Shown: positions 63,808 to 64,000 of the stretch, in pieces | Layout: each line of letters starts with the position of its first letter | Position numbering within the stretch: the stretch's first letter is position 1 | Origin: Schizosaccharomyces osmophilus | Taxonomy: Eukaryota; Ascomycota; Schizosaccharomycetes; Schizosaccharomycetales; Schizosaccharomycetaceae | NCBI RefSeq assembly: GCF_027921745.1 | Contig: NC_079239.1 | Span: 3,189,501 to 3,253,500, forward strand | Direction of reading: 5' to 3' | DNA: 64,000 bases | Program-made: the position numbers and the translations under genes | The notes under the pieces: generated by a model | What the model was told of the DNA's origin: nothing | Seen by the model: only the letters and a program-made list of their open reading frames with translations | Database searches by the model: none

Positions 63808-64000
63808 CTGGCTAGGGTAAAAAACACGGTATTTCACGTTTAGTTTTTGTTGGATATTTAAGTGTACAGTATGGGAATTAATAAACGGGATTCAAAAAAT
63901 AAGAAGAATATATGTTTTGCTAAGTACTTAAAAAAAAGTAAAAGAAACTAAAAACGAAATACACGGGGTAAAGAATCAAGGACCATGCTACATTGCATAT

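Overview
The window is a piece of a nuclear chromosome of a fission yeast (Schizosaccharomyces). The evidence is compact AT-rich DNA, short introns with GTAAGT/GTATGT donors, CTAAC-like branch sites and TAG/CAG acceptors close behind, and proteins of fission-yeast type. From memory, the gene order is that of S. pombe chromosome I across cosmids SPAC1250, SPAC29A4 and SPAC26F1. Protein sequences such as Cam2 and Pyp1 differ clearly from what I remember of S. pombe, so I infer another species of the genus, most likely the octosporus / osmophilus / cryophilus group. I could not run an alignment to settle this.

Layout, left to right. Positions 1-6 kb hold a truncated E2 enzyme gene (ubc14), one or two small unassigned genes and snf21 (RSC ATPase). 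Positions 6-15 kb hold elp3 (tRNA wobble uridine modification), cta5 (P5B ATPase), prw1 (WD40 histone chaperone), a stretch that looks like a decayed gene, and a FUN14-family gene. Positions 15.6-22.9 kb hold hal4 kinase, seryl-tRNA synthetase, pex3 and the urease accessory gene ureF, whose 3' end overlaps pex3. Positions 22.9-25.2 kb carry no gene I can support but three striking hairpins. Positions 25-39.5 kb hold a small mug108-position gene, rga3, rrn5, rrp17 and prp19 (divergent), med22, an NSRP1-family gene, cam2 and cbf5. Positions 40-51 kb hold a mitochondrial ribosomal S9 gene, eEF1B-gamma with a C/D snoRNA (snR38) in its intron, aif1, leucyl-tRNA synthetase and hgh1. A gene of the wtf meiotic-driver family sits between hgh1 and pyp1. 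After pyp1 come gyp51 and a large FUSC-like membrane protein gene.

The genes are mostly housekeeping and are not co-regulated as operons. Several touch ribosome production and translation: rrn5, rrp17, cbf5, the snR38 snoRNA, eEF1B-gamma, two tRNA synthetases, elp3 and hgh1. The two observations I value most are the wtf gene inserted in an otherwise collinear block, and the intronic snoRNA, whose guide predicts the known 25S methylation at the site equal to yeast G2815.

Exon structures were worked out by hand from splice signals and reading frames. Several computed open frames begin at TTG or GTG; I moved those starts to the first sensible ATG (snf21, lrs1, pyp1, the NSRP1 gene) or joined them to upstream exons.
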